This document shows positions 33,784 to 45,604 of a stretch of DNA of 64,000 nucleotides, one piece after another. The stretch's first letter is position 1, and every line of letters starts with the position of its first letter. The notes under the pieces are model-generated. The model made no database searches. It saw only the letters and a program-made list of their open reading frames with translations, and was not told the DNA's origin. Location of the stretch: the NCBI GenBank assembly GCA_039545355.1, contig BCJJ01000021.1, forward strand, positions 558,001-622,000, in the 5' to 3' direction. The stretch is from Trichosporon coremiiforme. Lineage: Eukaryota; Basidiomycota; Tremellomycetes; Trichosporonales; Trichosporonaceae. Made by a program: the position numbers and the translations under genes.

Positions 33784-35412
33784 GGTCGATGGAGTAGTGT
33801 CAGCTTGAGAGAGTGCATCACTGATTGTTCAGAGCGCGGTGTACCTCCACATCTGACGTTGGTGGAGATTGCGGACATGTCCGCGCTTGATCCCATCATC
33901 TGATCGCGATGAGGAAGGCTCTTTTGTTCTTTGATCGATTTATGTTTAGCGCAGCGAGGACAATGGAGCCCGACCCCGGGCCCCGCTCGATACTTCGAGG
34001 TGGCCCGAATTCTGGGCGCTGGCGTGGATGGGGGACTCGAATGGCTTTGTCTGGCTAGTTCGATTGCACGCTTAGGTCGGAGTGAACTAGCTCGGTTCGT
34101 TCTGGGGCCACATTGCAACAACATCTGCTGCCTGCTTGCACTCGACGACGATGATATGATGCCGGAAAACAGACATCGAGAGATGAGGCAAGCCCGACTC
34201 CGACTCTGGTGGCTTGTTGGCTGACAGAAGACAAAAGGAAGACGAGGCCAGACCCGGTTCCAGCGAACACTCTGGTTCCATGGTCCACGGCCAAGTCCGA
34301 CTGTTGTCTGTTTGCCTGCCACAGTCGTGTGCGCGGCAGAGCGCTATCTAATCGCCGTGTGTATGTGCCCCACGAGCCCCACGAGCCCCAGCCTCAGCCC
34401 GAAGGCCGGTCCAGGAGAAGGAAGGCACTGCACGTGTCGTTGATGCCGCGGGTTGTCAGCCGGGCCCGGTGATTTGGGAGGATGCGTTTGGGTGGCGACG
34501 GCGACGGCGGCAAAGGCAGGGATGCACATAAACCGCTATAACCGGGCGTTCGGTACGCGGTGGAAAAAAGAGAGCGGGGACGGGGATGACGGGGTGGGGC
34601 CAGCTCAGCCTGTGGAAGCGCGATGGAGCGCCAGCCAACGACACACGGTGCATCCATGCAACAAGGCCCAGGTGTACCCCAGGTGACGCCCCGCCCGCCG
34701 AGATGCATTCCATGCATGATAGGTTGGTAGTGGAGCAGCACCATTCACATGCAGGGTCTTCGGATGTCCAGCCAGCCCAGCTAGGAGAGCCTGACCAAGC
34801 GACAGCGCGATCTCTGGACAAACGACGACGCCATAGCCGGCCCAGGACCACAGGGGTACGCGGGGCCGGAAATGACCCGACGACATGCGTGGTACCTGGC
34901 TTGAATCTATCAGCGGCCGCCGATCTATAAAACTTGGTCCTTGTCGTTGCCTCCTCCCCCCGCTTTCTCTCGCTCCCGCTCTCCCTCCACTTGCTCCCCT
35001 TGCACATTGCACCCGGCCTAATCCAGCTGCACCAGCTATCAGCCCGCTGATTGACCTGCCCCAGACGCGTCGCCCTGGCATCCCGCTCTCGCTTCCCCGC
35101 CGGTCTCACACCCCGCACGCCCGCATCGCTGTCCGCCCGTCCGCCGTATCGACGAGCTCAGACCCCTACGGCCGCTTGCAGCGTAGATCTCTGCCCCAAC
35201 GATTTTGATCAACGGCCGCCAGTGACCGCCAGCTATCTCTGACAACGTCATCGGTATCGACGTCCAACGAACCACCGAGGACAGGTAAGTTTTGCCTTTG
35301 CGGCCAGCCCCGGCGCCACCGATGCGAGCGTCTAGCGTCCGGTCTGGCCAGTCCCGATATATACAGAGACATGAGCTGACGCCGACCCTCTCCTATCGAC
35401 GATCGACACACC
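33784..35412. promoter_or_regulatory. Divergent intergenic region of 1.6 kb with TATA box and possible 5' UTR intron
   Basis: Between RAM1 and the THEM6-like gene. CTATAAAA at 34925-34932 is about 480 bp before ATG 35413 and is followed by a C/T-rich leader. A good donor (CAGGTAAGTT, 35282-35291) lies in the leader, so a 5' UTR intron is possible, but no clean acceptor with branch point was settled. A small repeated CCCCACGAG tract lies at about 34368-34388. No coding gene recognised. Confidence 0.45.
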
Positions 35413-36630
35413 ATGAACGCTACGATCGATATCGAGCAGGTCCCGACAATGATCGCCAACTCTGCGCGGCAGCTCGTCGCACGCGTCCAGGCGCGCGGCG
35501 CGAACGCGACTCCCCTCCTGCCTTGGGTCCCCAAGTGGCGTGAGTAGCGCTGGGTTGTGTGTGCGGAGCACACAGCACACAACACACAGTACACAGTCTT
35601 CCCGAGATCCGAGCAGCGCTGACGTCCAGTCAAGGTGCTCTTCCTGCTGGTGCTGCTGCTGCACACCAACTCGCTCCCGTTTATGTGGCACATGCGCGTC
35701 TGGGCGCACCCGCTTCACGCCTTCATCCAGAGCAAGGTCATGGGCAAGCGCGCGTACTGGAAGAAGTGGCTGCGTGAGCTCGACGCGCAGGGCGGTATCA
35801 CAGGCCTCCGTGTACGCACGACGCGCCGCGCCCTCGCCGACGACTGCGACTACAACATGCACCTGTCCAACTCGGCCTATGCGAAGAACTCGGACCAGAA
35901 CAAGATGGCGTTTGCGATCGACGCCTTCGCGCCCGCCTTTGTGACCGGCGGTTTCATGGCCCTCGGCGGATCCCACTGGCTGTACCTCAAGGAGATCCCC
36001 ATGGGCTCCGAGTACACGATGGAGACGCGCCTGGCCGGCTGGGGCGACAAGTGGATGCACCTCGTGACCGAGTTCATCATCTACCCGAAGGGCAAGAAGG
36101 TGGTCCACAAGACGAAGCAGGGGCGCCCGAACCCCCCTGTTCCCACTTTCTCCGCCCCGCCTAGTGGAACCGACTCTCCCGCCTCCGGCGTCCCCGTCAA
36201 CGGCGCGGCTGCTGCTGGTGAGAACGCCGAGACGATGGTCCGCTCCGCCTCAGAGGTGCTGAAGAAGGTGAAGGCGCGTGTGCGTGACCCCCGCCCTGAT
36301 GGGGGCATCATCTGCTGCGTCGCGATCACAGACTACTGTTTCAAGCAAGGGCGCGTCACGATCCCGCCCCGCATCGCGCTCTTCACGGGCTTCCATTCGC
36401 CAGACCCCCAGATGCGCGACGAGGCCATGCGCATCCTCCTCCAGAAGGATAACGGGATTCCCTTCGTCCGCGGAAAGTGGAAGGAGCACCCGCTCGCGGA
36501 CAAGCTCGGCCTCGACGTTGGGCTCGGACCCGACGGAACGACGGCGTGGGCACAGGCTGTCGCGGACAAGATGGAGGAGGCTAACGACGATCTTGCCTCC
36601 GTTGGCGCGTCGTACATGCCTGGTCTCTAA
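35413..36630 (+). CDS. THEM6-like hotdog-fold thioesterase, 375 aa
   Basis: Predicted acyl-thioester hydrolase or related hotdog protein (4HBT_2/THEM6 type) with a membrane anchor. Exons 35413-35539 and 35630-36630 sum to 376 codons. The N-terminus is followed by a hydrophobic anchor (VLFLLVLLLHTNSLPFMW). Then come RVRTTRRALADDCDYNMHLSNSAYAKNSD, in which DCDYNMHLSNSAY is the hallmark of the THEM6 family, and YTMETRLAGWGDKWMHLVTEFI. A Pro/Ser-rich insertion with Ala/Gly (residues about 195-245) interrupts the domain before GGIICCVAITDYCFKQGRVTIPPR. The protein ends ASYMPGL. Human THEM6 is ER-associated; the same place is a guess here. The intron contains a CA-rich run of about 35 nt. Confidence 0.85.
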
Positions 36631-36799
36631 GCGGCGAGCGAGGCGAGGCGAGCAGCGCGGCGCAGCGATGAGAATTCAGCAGTCTCCACAGCCCCAGGTT
36701 TAATAGCATCAAGTTCCAGCAGGACATAATATCAACATACCATGCATAGATTCACCCTCTTGATGCTCCCTTGCCTTCCAATGCCTGACATGCTCTAAA

Positions 36800-38405
36800 T
36801 CATAGGGGCCCCGGCATCGGGCTCTTCCTACACTCGATCTTGACCCAGACCAGACTCACCGAGCTCGCCGCGAGCAGCGCCGCGACCATGATGGCCATGT
36901 TGTGGTATCCGAACGGTGTCGTCTTGGTGTGATCGACGAGCGCGCCAGCACTAGGCGTACCGAACAGGGACCCAATGCCGCGGACAGCGTACAACACGCC
37001 ATTGACCGAGGCAAAGTTCTGCGGCCCAAAGAGCTCAACAAGACAAGTCGGGAACAAGCTGACGTACGCAGAAGCGAAACAGCCATACATGATGGCGTAC
37101 GTTACGAACAGCCCTTGTCCGGCCTGAAGGTCAGGACTCAGCGTCGACGGCAGCCAGAGCGCGAAGCTGCACACTGCGCTGATGGCCGTGGACAGGAGAA
37201 GCATGTTGATCCTCCCGAACCGATCGGCGGCCAGGCCGAGGAGGATCTTGCCGATGGCGTTGCACGCGTTGTTCACCGCGATGAAGTTGGCCCCCGCGCG
37301 CGCACTGTACCCGAGTGTCCTAGCGTACGCCGAGAAGAAGAAGACGGGCGTATAGTAAGCCGCGGCCTGGAGCATGGCGCTGAGCATTTGGGCGCAGAAC
37401 CGCCCGCTCCGTGCCGTGCGCCAGGACACGAGGGGCACTATGCGTTTGTGCCGCCTCGGCAGGCCTTGGGCTTTGCGTTCCGCGTTCATGGCGCGCTCAC
37501 GCTCACGCTCGGCAACATGGCGGGCTTTACTGACCGGATCCCAGTCGATGATGAACCCCGAAGCCACAATCAGACCAGTCGTGATCGCCCCACTGACGCG
37601 GAGCGTGTTCCTGAACCCGAGCGAGGCGTTCAGCGCCTGAATCGCTGGCGCCCACACCAGTCCCCCGATTCCTGTACCGGATAGAATCAAACCCATCGCC
37701 AGTCCCCGCCGCGCGCCAAACCATGTCGGCGCAACCGTGCACGGCGTCATGTACGCGAAGCACGTCGCGAGGCCCATCAGCACGCCCTGGGAGAGGACGA
37801 ACTGCCACAGATGCTGGCTGTAGCTCGCCAGCAGGCTCGAGGCGATGAAAAGCACGGCGCTCGTGAAGATTGCGAGGCGGGGGGAGAAGCGCCGAATGAA
37901 GGCTGTCGTGATTGGAGCACCCATTGTTTGGAAGGTGGCGGTCAGAGTGCCGATGATGTCGATTGCGGCTGCTGACGCGCCCGTGAATGGCGTGTTGGGC
38001 TCGAGGGACATCGCCTGGTAGATCTCCTGGTACACGCCGAAGGAGAAGAGCATGCCGCACGACGTGAAGATGACGAAGAACGAGGCGATCGAGATCGCCA
38101 GTTGCCGTCTGAAGATCAGCTCGAGAGGATGTGTGGAGCACATCAAGTCGTGGAACTTACGCTCGCGTCGGCGATTGCACTTCTTCGACGACTATTGGTT
38201 CCGGCTGCGCCGGAAGGGCGGAGAGCTCAATGTCCTCGCCTGTCGTTGCAACCGATGCGCGCGAGGCCGCGACGGGTAGGGAGGTAGTCGACACTGCCGG
38301 TGGAGTCTGGATTGATGGTGGGACAGAGGCGGACGTGCGTGACGCGATCGAGGCCACAGACGATGTCGCGGGCGTGCGCGCCGGGCGCGCTGATATTGAT
38401 GCCAT
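36800..38405 (-). CDS. MFS transporter, monocarboxylate-porter type, 517 aa
   Basis: Twelve-segment major facilitator predicted to move a monocarboxylate-like or other small organic solute across a membrane. Exons 38161-38405 and 36800-38108 sum to 518 codons and join TRA to RQLAISIASF in phase 2. A Ser/Thr/Ala-rich cytosolic tail of about 80 residues precedes TM1 (ASFFVIFTSCGMLFSFGVYQE). MFS features include a short loop-2 motif RRFSPR and, in the second half, GLAADRFGRINMLL. A basic central loop has RERERAMNAERKAQGLPRRHKR. The PDGGxxAW motif that usually opens TM1 in fungal MCT members is not present, so substrate and subfamily are uncertain. It ends ECRKSPMPGPL. Confidence 0.88.
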
Positions 38406-39499
38406 TTAGTTGATGCTTGAGTGCTACCGAGACACGGGTCGTGGATGAGGACTTGCCAACTTTAAGCGAGCCGGGCGCGCAAAGATGACCTGTAGAGTCG
38501 AGAGGGGTGACCACCGGAGATGGCCGATCCAGGGACGGGCCGAGTCGGTCCGTGGAGTCGAGTTGTTGATAAAACTGGGTGCGAGATAAACCGTCGCGAG
38601 CGACGCAGACATCAGTGGCCGTCGCTACCTGATGCCGCTGCCCTATGCTTACGGAGCGCCGCGTAGTCGAGCGCTTTGGCCGAAGTGACGAGGCACTTGC
38701 CTTGTACTCCGAGATTTCGGCGAGCGAGCCGATTATCTCAGTGACATCGTCGGGTCCGGCGAGGCAACAAGTCAAAGCGGTCCGTCTCTCTTCCGCTGTT
38801 ATTAGCAACGCATGCAGCTTGAAAGCTTACTGGTGAACCAAAAGGCGGCCGGGAGTTGTCTCCAAAGCGACTGCAATTGTAAGGGGCCTACTGCCAGACG
38901 GACCTGCTTCTCAGTAGAACGTTGCAGTCGCCACTGTGCGACACAGCACATCACCGGTCTCTGCAGATGTCAGCTACACTTTAGCCATTTATGTAGCACT
39001 GAAGGGCACCTGAGGCGGATAATCTGGTACCCGAAGATCTGGAAGTCGCCTTCTCTCGGGCGTCGAGGCACGGTCGAAGAGCCAGAAACGAAGTTCCGAG
39101 GCTTCGTGACCGACGGGGGCGAGTAATGGGCCGCGTGAAACGTCTGCAGTGAGTAAACTCACAGATAATAATGTACGCAAAGGCCTTGTGTGAAAGAGGA
39201 AAGGGATGTTTGGCGTTTGAGGGTTGTGAGTCGCGATCGAAGAGATCCGCGCCCCTCGATGATCGCCACTTGGTCCCACCGACACAACAAGTGGTTCATC
39301 GACCTCTGGAGTGCGGGGGAAGGAGGGTCCATATGCTTGTTGCGCGACAGCTTGCAAGTGCGCATTTCGGCTGCTTTGTGCTTCTGGTGTCAGTTACTGG
39401 AACAAGCAACATGTGCCACGAGCAACAATGAGAAGGTTCAAATCCATCGAGATAGTCCGAATGTACAGGTCTAATATCTAGAGCGTCGCAGCGCGTGGC
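38406..39499. other. Intergenic, nothing recognised
   Basis: Upstream of the MFS gene and downstream of the small minus-strand gene. Short frames on both strands have no motifs. A B-box-like 11-mer at 39435-39445 was considered and rejected as a tRNA. Confidence 0.45.
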
Positions 39500-39823
39500 T
39501 TAGAACGCACCCAACCCAGCGCCCTCCCAGAACACGGGCCACTCCTTCTTCCAGCCTCCGAACTGGCCAGCGGGGGGTTTCTGCTGGGGGCGGTCCTGGA
39601 TGAGGCGGAGGAAGGCTTCCTCGAAATGGGTGTCAAGGCAGCGCGGAGCGGAGGACGAGCGCATGTTGGAAGGAGCGGGCGAGGCAGGCTTGGAAGACTT
39701 GGCAGACTTGCTCGACTTGGACGAAGAAGGAGAGCGCTTGACGTCGGCGCGCTTCAGGCTCGAGACACGGACGACGCCGCCGAGGTCGACGACGGAGGGC
39801 GCCTGGGTCGTGGTCTGAGACAT
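39500..39823 (-). CDS. Small unknown protein, 107 aa, Ser/Lys-rich N-terminus
   Basis: Not recognised. A single uninterrupted frame starting MSQTTTQAPSVVDLGGVVRV with the codon choice of real genes. Residues 25-55 are a Ser/Lys/Pro-rich disordered run (KRSPSSSKSSKSAKSSKPAS). The second half looks folded or motif-like: CLDTHFEEAFLRLIQDRP and then FGGWKKEWPVFWEGAGLGAF, rich in Trp and ending the protein. No signal peptide or membrane segment. The Trp-rich end could be a binding peptide. A pyrimidine-rich leader on the minus strand lies upstream. Confidence 0.6.
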   Translation of the reverse strand: MSQTTTQAPSVVDLGGVVRVSSLKRADVKRSPSSSKSSKSAKSSKPASPAPSNMRSSSAPRCLDTHFEEAFLRLIQDRPQQKPPAGQFGGWKKEWPVFWEGAGLGAF

Positions 39824-40991
39824 GGGGGTTGGGGTACTGAAGTTGGTTAGTCATGGACGGTTCTGCCTGTAACTCACAGAGAGTAGAGGTAGGTTAGGCA
39901 AAGGGAGGACGGGGACGATGACGAAGACGAGGTGATGTCCGGGGTGTTGGTCACCAAAGGACTTTTGAAGATGACGCGGTGGTCGAGGTCTCCGACTGGC
40001 GTCTAGGAGTTTTGAGGCGAGGAAGGGGGTTGTTGAAGATTAAGATGTGAAAGAAAATGGAGAGCGGCAGGCGTGAGCGAGTTGGGGTGGGTGAGAGAGT
40101 TGGGAGGACGTCGCTGTGCCGCGCTCTCTTTTGTAGGCGAAGACGAAGAAGAGAATGTGGTGAGAATGAAAGACCGAGGTAAACAGCTGGAGTGTTTAAG
40201 TGCGCGCGGCCGGCGGCAACGGCGGCAGGACAGCGCAGGGCTGCGGCCGGAGCCTTGGGGATGAAGGGCAGCAGTCGCTGTCGCAGACGGTGGGCGCGAG
40301 TAGGCGCGTGAGGCGCGTGAAGGCGGCCGCCAATCTCAATCCAAGCTCGATCCCGTGCCAGCGTAAGGAGGAGATTAGACGATCAGCAGTCCTCAAAGGG
40401 GCGAGCGGAACATCAGCGGGCGCGGTAGTCTGTCCTCGCCTCCCCTCGCCTGCCTTCACCTGCTATCGTCGTCACCCGGGATCGCCGTGCCCCTTCCTCA
40501 CGTTGAATCACAAATTGAGCTGGCCATTGCGTTCATTGCGGACCATGTCGCTGCTCCAACCTTCCTTTCCGCGGCGGATCGCGCAGGTGTACCGCCGAGG
40601 GCGCAAATTGCGCTCCTGCCTTGCGGGGGCGAGCTGTCAGTAGGAGTAAGCAGGTGCGTTGTTTAGAGCCAAGGGCGTGCGATCTGTGCTGGTGCGAGTC
40701 TGCGTCCTCGCAGTCGCGGCTCGCAACCTCCCTTGATCAGGCAGCGGGCACGCTTGGTAAGTTGATTCGGTCCGGAGGAGCCGTAGCGTCCCGTTAGCAT
40801 TTCGAGACCACGAGGTCATCAGGCGCTACGTGCTGATAAGCGCCAGCCTTTCGCGTTACGATCGTCTAGGCTCCTCAGCTGTCCCTCTAGCGCAGTCGCC
40901 AAGATGACTTCAGAGCCTTCCATTCGCCGGCCCGTCGTATGATCGTATGCTCATCTAATCCATAGCACCAAGATATGCACACCTACCTACC
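39824..40991. other. About 1.17 kb intergenic, nothing recognised
   Basis: Upstream flank of the small gene and 3' flank of ELP1. A plus-strand frame at 40200-40643 has no motif and lies in a region open in several frames. No repeats or RNA gene found. Confidence 0.45.
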
Positions 40992-43900
40992 CTACAACAG
41001 CCGTCCGAGTCCGCTCCATGCCTTGACGTCCGGCCTCTGGAGTTCGCGAGCCTTGGCGTACTCGCCGCCGTTAAAGGCGTCGCCGCCGCTCTCCTCCGCC
41101 GCATCGATGATCGTGGCGCGGTCGCTCCACACGTCCTCGAGACTGTCAAACAGCTTGCGCCGGAACTTGACAATCTGCTCCTGGAGATTCTTTGCCTGCT
41201 CCGGGAATGGCAGAATCAAGTGGCGGAGCAGCGTCAGAGCTTCGTCCGACTTATCGTCTGTTCGCGCCACAAGACGGCCAATCGATGCAATCAGATAGTC
41301 CCATTCGTCCACAGTGCCCTTGCGGCCGCGGGCTTTCTTCGACGACTTGCGGCGAGTTCGGTTCGTTTGTCTGTTTGTCAGCTATGGAAACCTGAGACAC
41401 GACAAATGACTCACCCAGTCATACGCGTCGACTGAGACAGCACAGTTGTGGGCGCAACAGTGTAGCGCGTGAATTGCGTCGCGACTGTCGTAGCCTGTGT
41501 CGCAACGTCGACATTGTCGAGATCCAGCTCGTGCTCAACAATGAAGAACGTGTCCGGGTCAGCGAGACGGACCTTGCGCAGATCCCGGATGCGAGCCATT
41601 TCCTTGTCGAGCTGACCGTCCATCTCCTCGAAGACCTCGGCAAGAGCCTCGTGAGCGTCCTCGATCGCAGGGTGGACGACCTCCTCCACGAGGTCATCCT
41701 TCCCGTGCTGGGAGATGAGGCGATATGCCTCGCTGAACTCGCCGCCGCGGCACAGGACGTCGATCGCAGAGTCGACGTCGTTCGCGTAGTCGAGGAACAC
41801 CTGGGAAGCCTCGATGCTTCGACCTCGTCCGCCAAGGTAGTCTGCTTGTCAGCTCAGCTCAGTCGTAGACAGCTTACCAGTGACGCGCTCGACCATTCCG
41901 GCGATAACGTCGGCGGGTTGGTCCTTTGCGAGGGTGAAGAGGTCACGCCATGCGTGAGCACGCTCATACGCCTTGAGACCCTTCGATTTCTGTCCCGCGA
42001 GGATGTACGCTGTTATTAGCTTGCCGTCTCTAGTTCTGTTAGCTGAGTTGAACTCACAAATCGCAGCCTCATTAAAGTCTCTTCGGTCGTAAAGGTAATC
42101 CCCGTACAGCCCGTGAATAACGGTGAGCCTCTCCTCGTCGTCCGCGTACAGCTTAAACGCCTCGTCGAACAGTTCGTACCTGGCAAGGTACGACGCGGCG
42201 TCGTCAAAGCGGTCGGGGCCGGCAGCCTTCAGGTTGCGCAGGGCGCTTTCTCGCCGGCCGAGGTGATCATCGATGCGGAAACGCTGCTCGTATTTCTCCA
42301 GAGCACGGAGCTCACGCAGGAATGGCAAATACTCCTTCGGATCCTTCTGGCTATATTGGGCAACCATGAGAACGAGCTCGAAGTTGTACATGCCGAGAGC
42401 GACGTCGTAGAGCTGGTTCACGTTCGACAGGAAGATGATATACTTGATCGCTTCCTCGACGACCTCGGGGTGCTCGGCCTGGAGTCGGAGCAGCACCGAG
42501 AGGCCACCCTCGTAGTCCGGAGGGCTCTTGCAAACATAGGTGGTCAGAATCGTCTCCACGTACTCGACCAGGCCCTTGGCCTCGACCAGAGCGCGCAGGT
42601 TGTCGCACACGGAGTTAACCTTGTCCTTCGGAACCGATCTGTCATTAGCTGACTGCCGCCGCACGAAGCTTACGGTCTGTTAATAACGCGTCCAAGGTCC
42701 GCGTACATGGAGCCTGAGACATCCTCGGAACTGGGGTCAGCTGAGCATAGGTGTATGAAGCTCACTTAAGTGACGACACGAAAAGGTTGAGATAATCGAC
42801 CTCCGCCACCTGCTCCACGAACTGAGGCAGCGACGCCATGAACTGCTCCGGCGCAAGGTCATAAATGATGTTGAGGTCCAGCCGATTCTTGCGACAGCTC
42901 ATCAGCGCCTCACGGTATCGCCCAGCGAGAATGTCCTGGCGGATGACAGCAAGCACCAGTGGCCGCGGGTACACCGTCTCCAGGTTTCCACGAGGCATCT
43001 GAAGCACGAGACTCATGCTGCTAGGGCAGGCGACGACAGCGAGGGCTCCACGCTCCACACGTCGGGTCTCCCACTCTTCTTTGTCCGGGATACCGTCGAC
43101 GAGCTTGGAGACCGACTCCAGGGATGCGTAGTGAGACCTCTGATCGGTCGTCGTGTAGATGACAAAAGTCGGGGTCAACGTCAGACTCGTGACGTTGCTA
43201 GCGATTGCCGCCCCATCCGAGCCGTCGGCCAGCGAGGAGGCATACAGTTTCGCCTCATCGTTGATGCCGAACACCAAACGCGCGTCGTGCGAGACCTGCA
43301 TGACCTGCGCCTTCGGGCAGAGGGATCCGACGGACGCGTCTTCATCTCCGAAGCTTGTGATGAAGCCGTCACGGCAAACCACAAACCAGCTGGTGTGTGC
43401 CTCCCATCCGACACTCTCCGCAGACTCGAGCAGACCTTGCTGCGGGCCTACCTCGTTCGCGTCCGCCATCCGCAGAACCGCGGCATCCTCTCCTCCGCTC
43501 CAGAACACAGCCGCAGCCTTGCCGTCCCCAGAAAGTGCAACCTGCTTCGCGATGAACTCATCGTCCGGGGCGAGCTGAGCCTCCCACCGCAGCTTCGGCT
43601 CAGCCGGCTTGCCACCAGCGCGTAATCGCGACTGGCCAGCCTCCGGCAACCGCGTTCCGAGGTCCCAGACCTGCACCAGTCCTGAGGCAAAGAGCACACC
43701 GAGAGCGTCCTCTGTTGGCGACATGGCCACGTGGACAGCCTGCTCGGGAAGCGGGATCTGGTATGAGGACATCGGCGGCGGCACGTTCTGCGTGCGGAAC
43801 GGGGTCACGAGCAGCTTCTTGCCATCGACGACAGCGACGGTTCCTGTGTCGTTGGGCATCGGGAGATGAGAGGCATAGGTGTCCCATGCGAAAGAACGGA

Positions 43901-45306
43901 CTTGAACGTTGTCTGAGAGTTAGCGCAGAAGAGCTCCTCTAACTCACCTTCACCGATGACATAAAGTGTCATGGGCTGTTCGGGATGCCACCTCATCGAG
44001 ACGAAGCGCTTCGAGCCAGCATGATGCGGGTAGATCTCCTGCTTCAGGTAGTAGTGATAATTCTTCATCGTCCAGAGTTGGACTGAGAGTTAGTCGTCAC
44101 GCAGAGACTCTAACTCACTTGTATCCCTGTCCTCGCGGCGCACCCAGATGGCCAGCACCTCCGAGTCGGCGTTCCACTCCATGCTGCGGATAACGCCGTC
44201 CTCCCAGGTCTTCTCGTCCTCACGGAGCTCGAAACCTCCGTGTCTCAGTCCGTTGCGCTCAAGCATAGCCACATCCCATCGTCCCTTCCTTCCCTCGCCA
44301 CCACCCTCGTAGCCGTAGCGGACAAGAGAGGCGATCACGTTTCCGCTCGGTCGCCAGGCGATCGGACCCTCCAGACCCGCTATTGATTCGCTAGTCGCAC
44401 TAAGACGGGGAACACCACCCTCACTGGCATCGCGCGGGAAGATGCGGACCTGCCGTCGGGCGCCGGAGGAAGCGTACGGGTCGAGCGAGGAGACGGCGAA
44501 GTACTTGGCATCGCCGCGGAAGGTGATGCGAGGAAGGGCGTCATCGGTCGGGTGAGCGAAAGACGTCGGCTCCATCGGCTTCGGCGCACGCGCAGCCATG
44601 AGCGCAGCCTTGCCGAGTGAGCCGTGGAACTGGGTCGTCTTCGATCCCCAGCCAACGTTGATGAATTTGTCGTCTCCGAAATCGTCGGTGCGCAGGGGCT
44701 CGTCGTAGAGCTCATCGAAAGTGCGGGTCATGCACACAACGTGATCCTCGCCTTTTGGTCAGAAAGATATAATCCAGTTACTCACCTGTAATGAGCACAA
44801 GCTGCTCCTCGTCCGGGGACCAGGCTGCCGCCTTGATTCCACTGTCGATGCTGCCAACGACCTCAAGCTGCATGGTTAGCTGGCGACGAATGCGCTTGGA
44901 GCTCACAGAGGTCGATCCCATCAGCGGCTCAGCAAAAGTCATCGTCGCAATGTCTCCTCCGGCCATTAGGATGATCAGGCTCCTGTCGTCCGCAAAGTAC
45001 TGCATGTTGACGACCTGGCTCGCACCCTCGGGGAGCTTGAACGGAGCCAACACTGGTGTCGAAAATGACGAGACGACCTGCCGTGTCAGCTAATAAGAGA
45101 TTCTGTGAGCTTACATCAGGCGTGCGGTCGTTGCCCTCGAGGTCGGCGATCTTGACGATATCGACGTCGAGTCCGAATTCGACCTGGCGCTCAATGGCGG
45201 CGTAGACGGCGCCGGTTTCGGGGTCGATCGTGACGGCGGCGGCACGCGCCGACTCCCCGTATGCGACCTTGGCAACCTGAACAGCCTTCGGAGTCAAGCT
45301 GCGCAT
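40992..45306 (-). CDS. ELP1: Elongator complex subunit 1 (IKI3 family)
   Basis: Scaffold of Elongator, which modifies wobble uridines of tRNAs (cm5U derivatives) in the cytoplasm. The N-terminal half is the IKI3 WD40 part: MRSLTPKAVQVAKVAYG at the start, IKAAAWSPDEEQLVLITG, FINVGWGSKTTQFHGS, MEWNADSEVLAIWV and LWTMKNYHYYLKQEIY, the last highly typical. A second propeller follows (VQVWDLGTRLPE). The C-terminal half is helical/TPR (YLPFLRELRALEKYEQRFRID, YGDYLYDRRDFNEAAICEF, AYILAGQKSKGLKAYERA). Near the end a basic motif, RRKSSKKARGRKGTVDEWD, matches the tRNA-binding and nuclear-localisation-like region of Elp1. Many short introns interrupt the gene. It shares a 298-bp promoter with EMC3. Confidence 0.95.
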
Positions 45307-45604
45307 TGCTAGAGGTCGTCGCTTTTGTTGTTGTTGTGAGCGAGCACGAAATTCGACTGTCCAGCTCTGTCACCGTCAATCAAGGCCGATATCTTGAAAT
45401 CCAAACCGTCATGTCGCAGCTGAGCGGCATCACGTGATGAGATTAGCAAGCTGATTAGGACTGTCATGGACGCGTCGCTAATGACTAGTTGCTTCCGCTA
45501 ATCCTGGCCCAGTGTGGTCACCGACGTCAGTAGGGCTGCCTGGTCACCAGTCACCCGATGGACCCAGAACACGATCAGCATCCTTTCTCCTCCACCACAC
45601 CAAC
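45307..45604. promoter_or_regulatory. 298-bp bidirectional promoter ELP1/EMC3 with three CTAATC sites
   Basis: Between divergent start codons. GATTAG at 45441-45446 and 45453-45458 and CTAATC at 45498-45503 (reverse complements). No TATA box. Also CACGTG at 45431-45436, an E-box-like site. Confidence 0.5.

Noticed and set aside
39435..39445. GGTTCAAATCC, a perfect tRNA B-box
   Set aside because: No A-box at the right distance upstream, the T-stem has a mismatch (GAAGG with CCATC), and no acceptor or anticodon stem could be paired.
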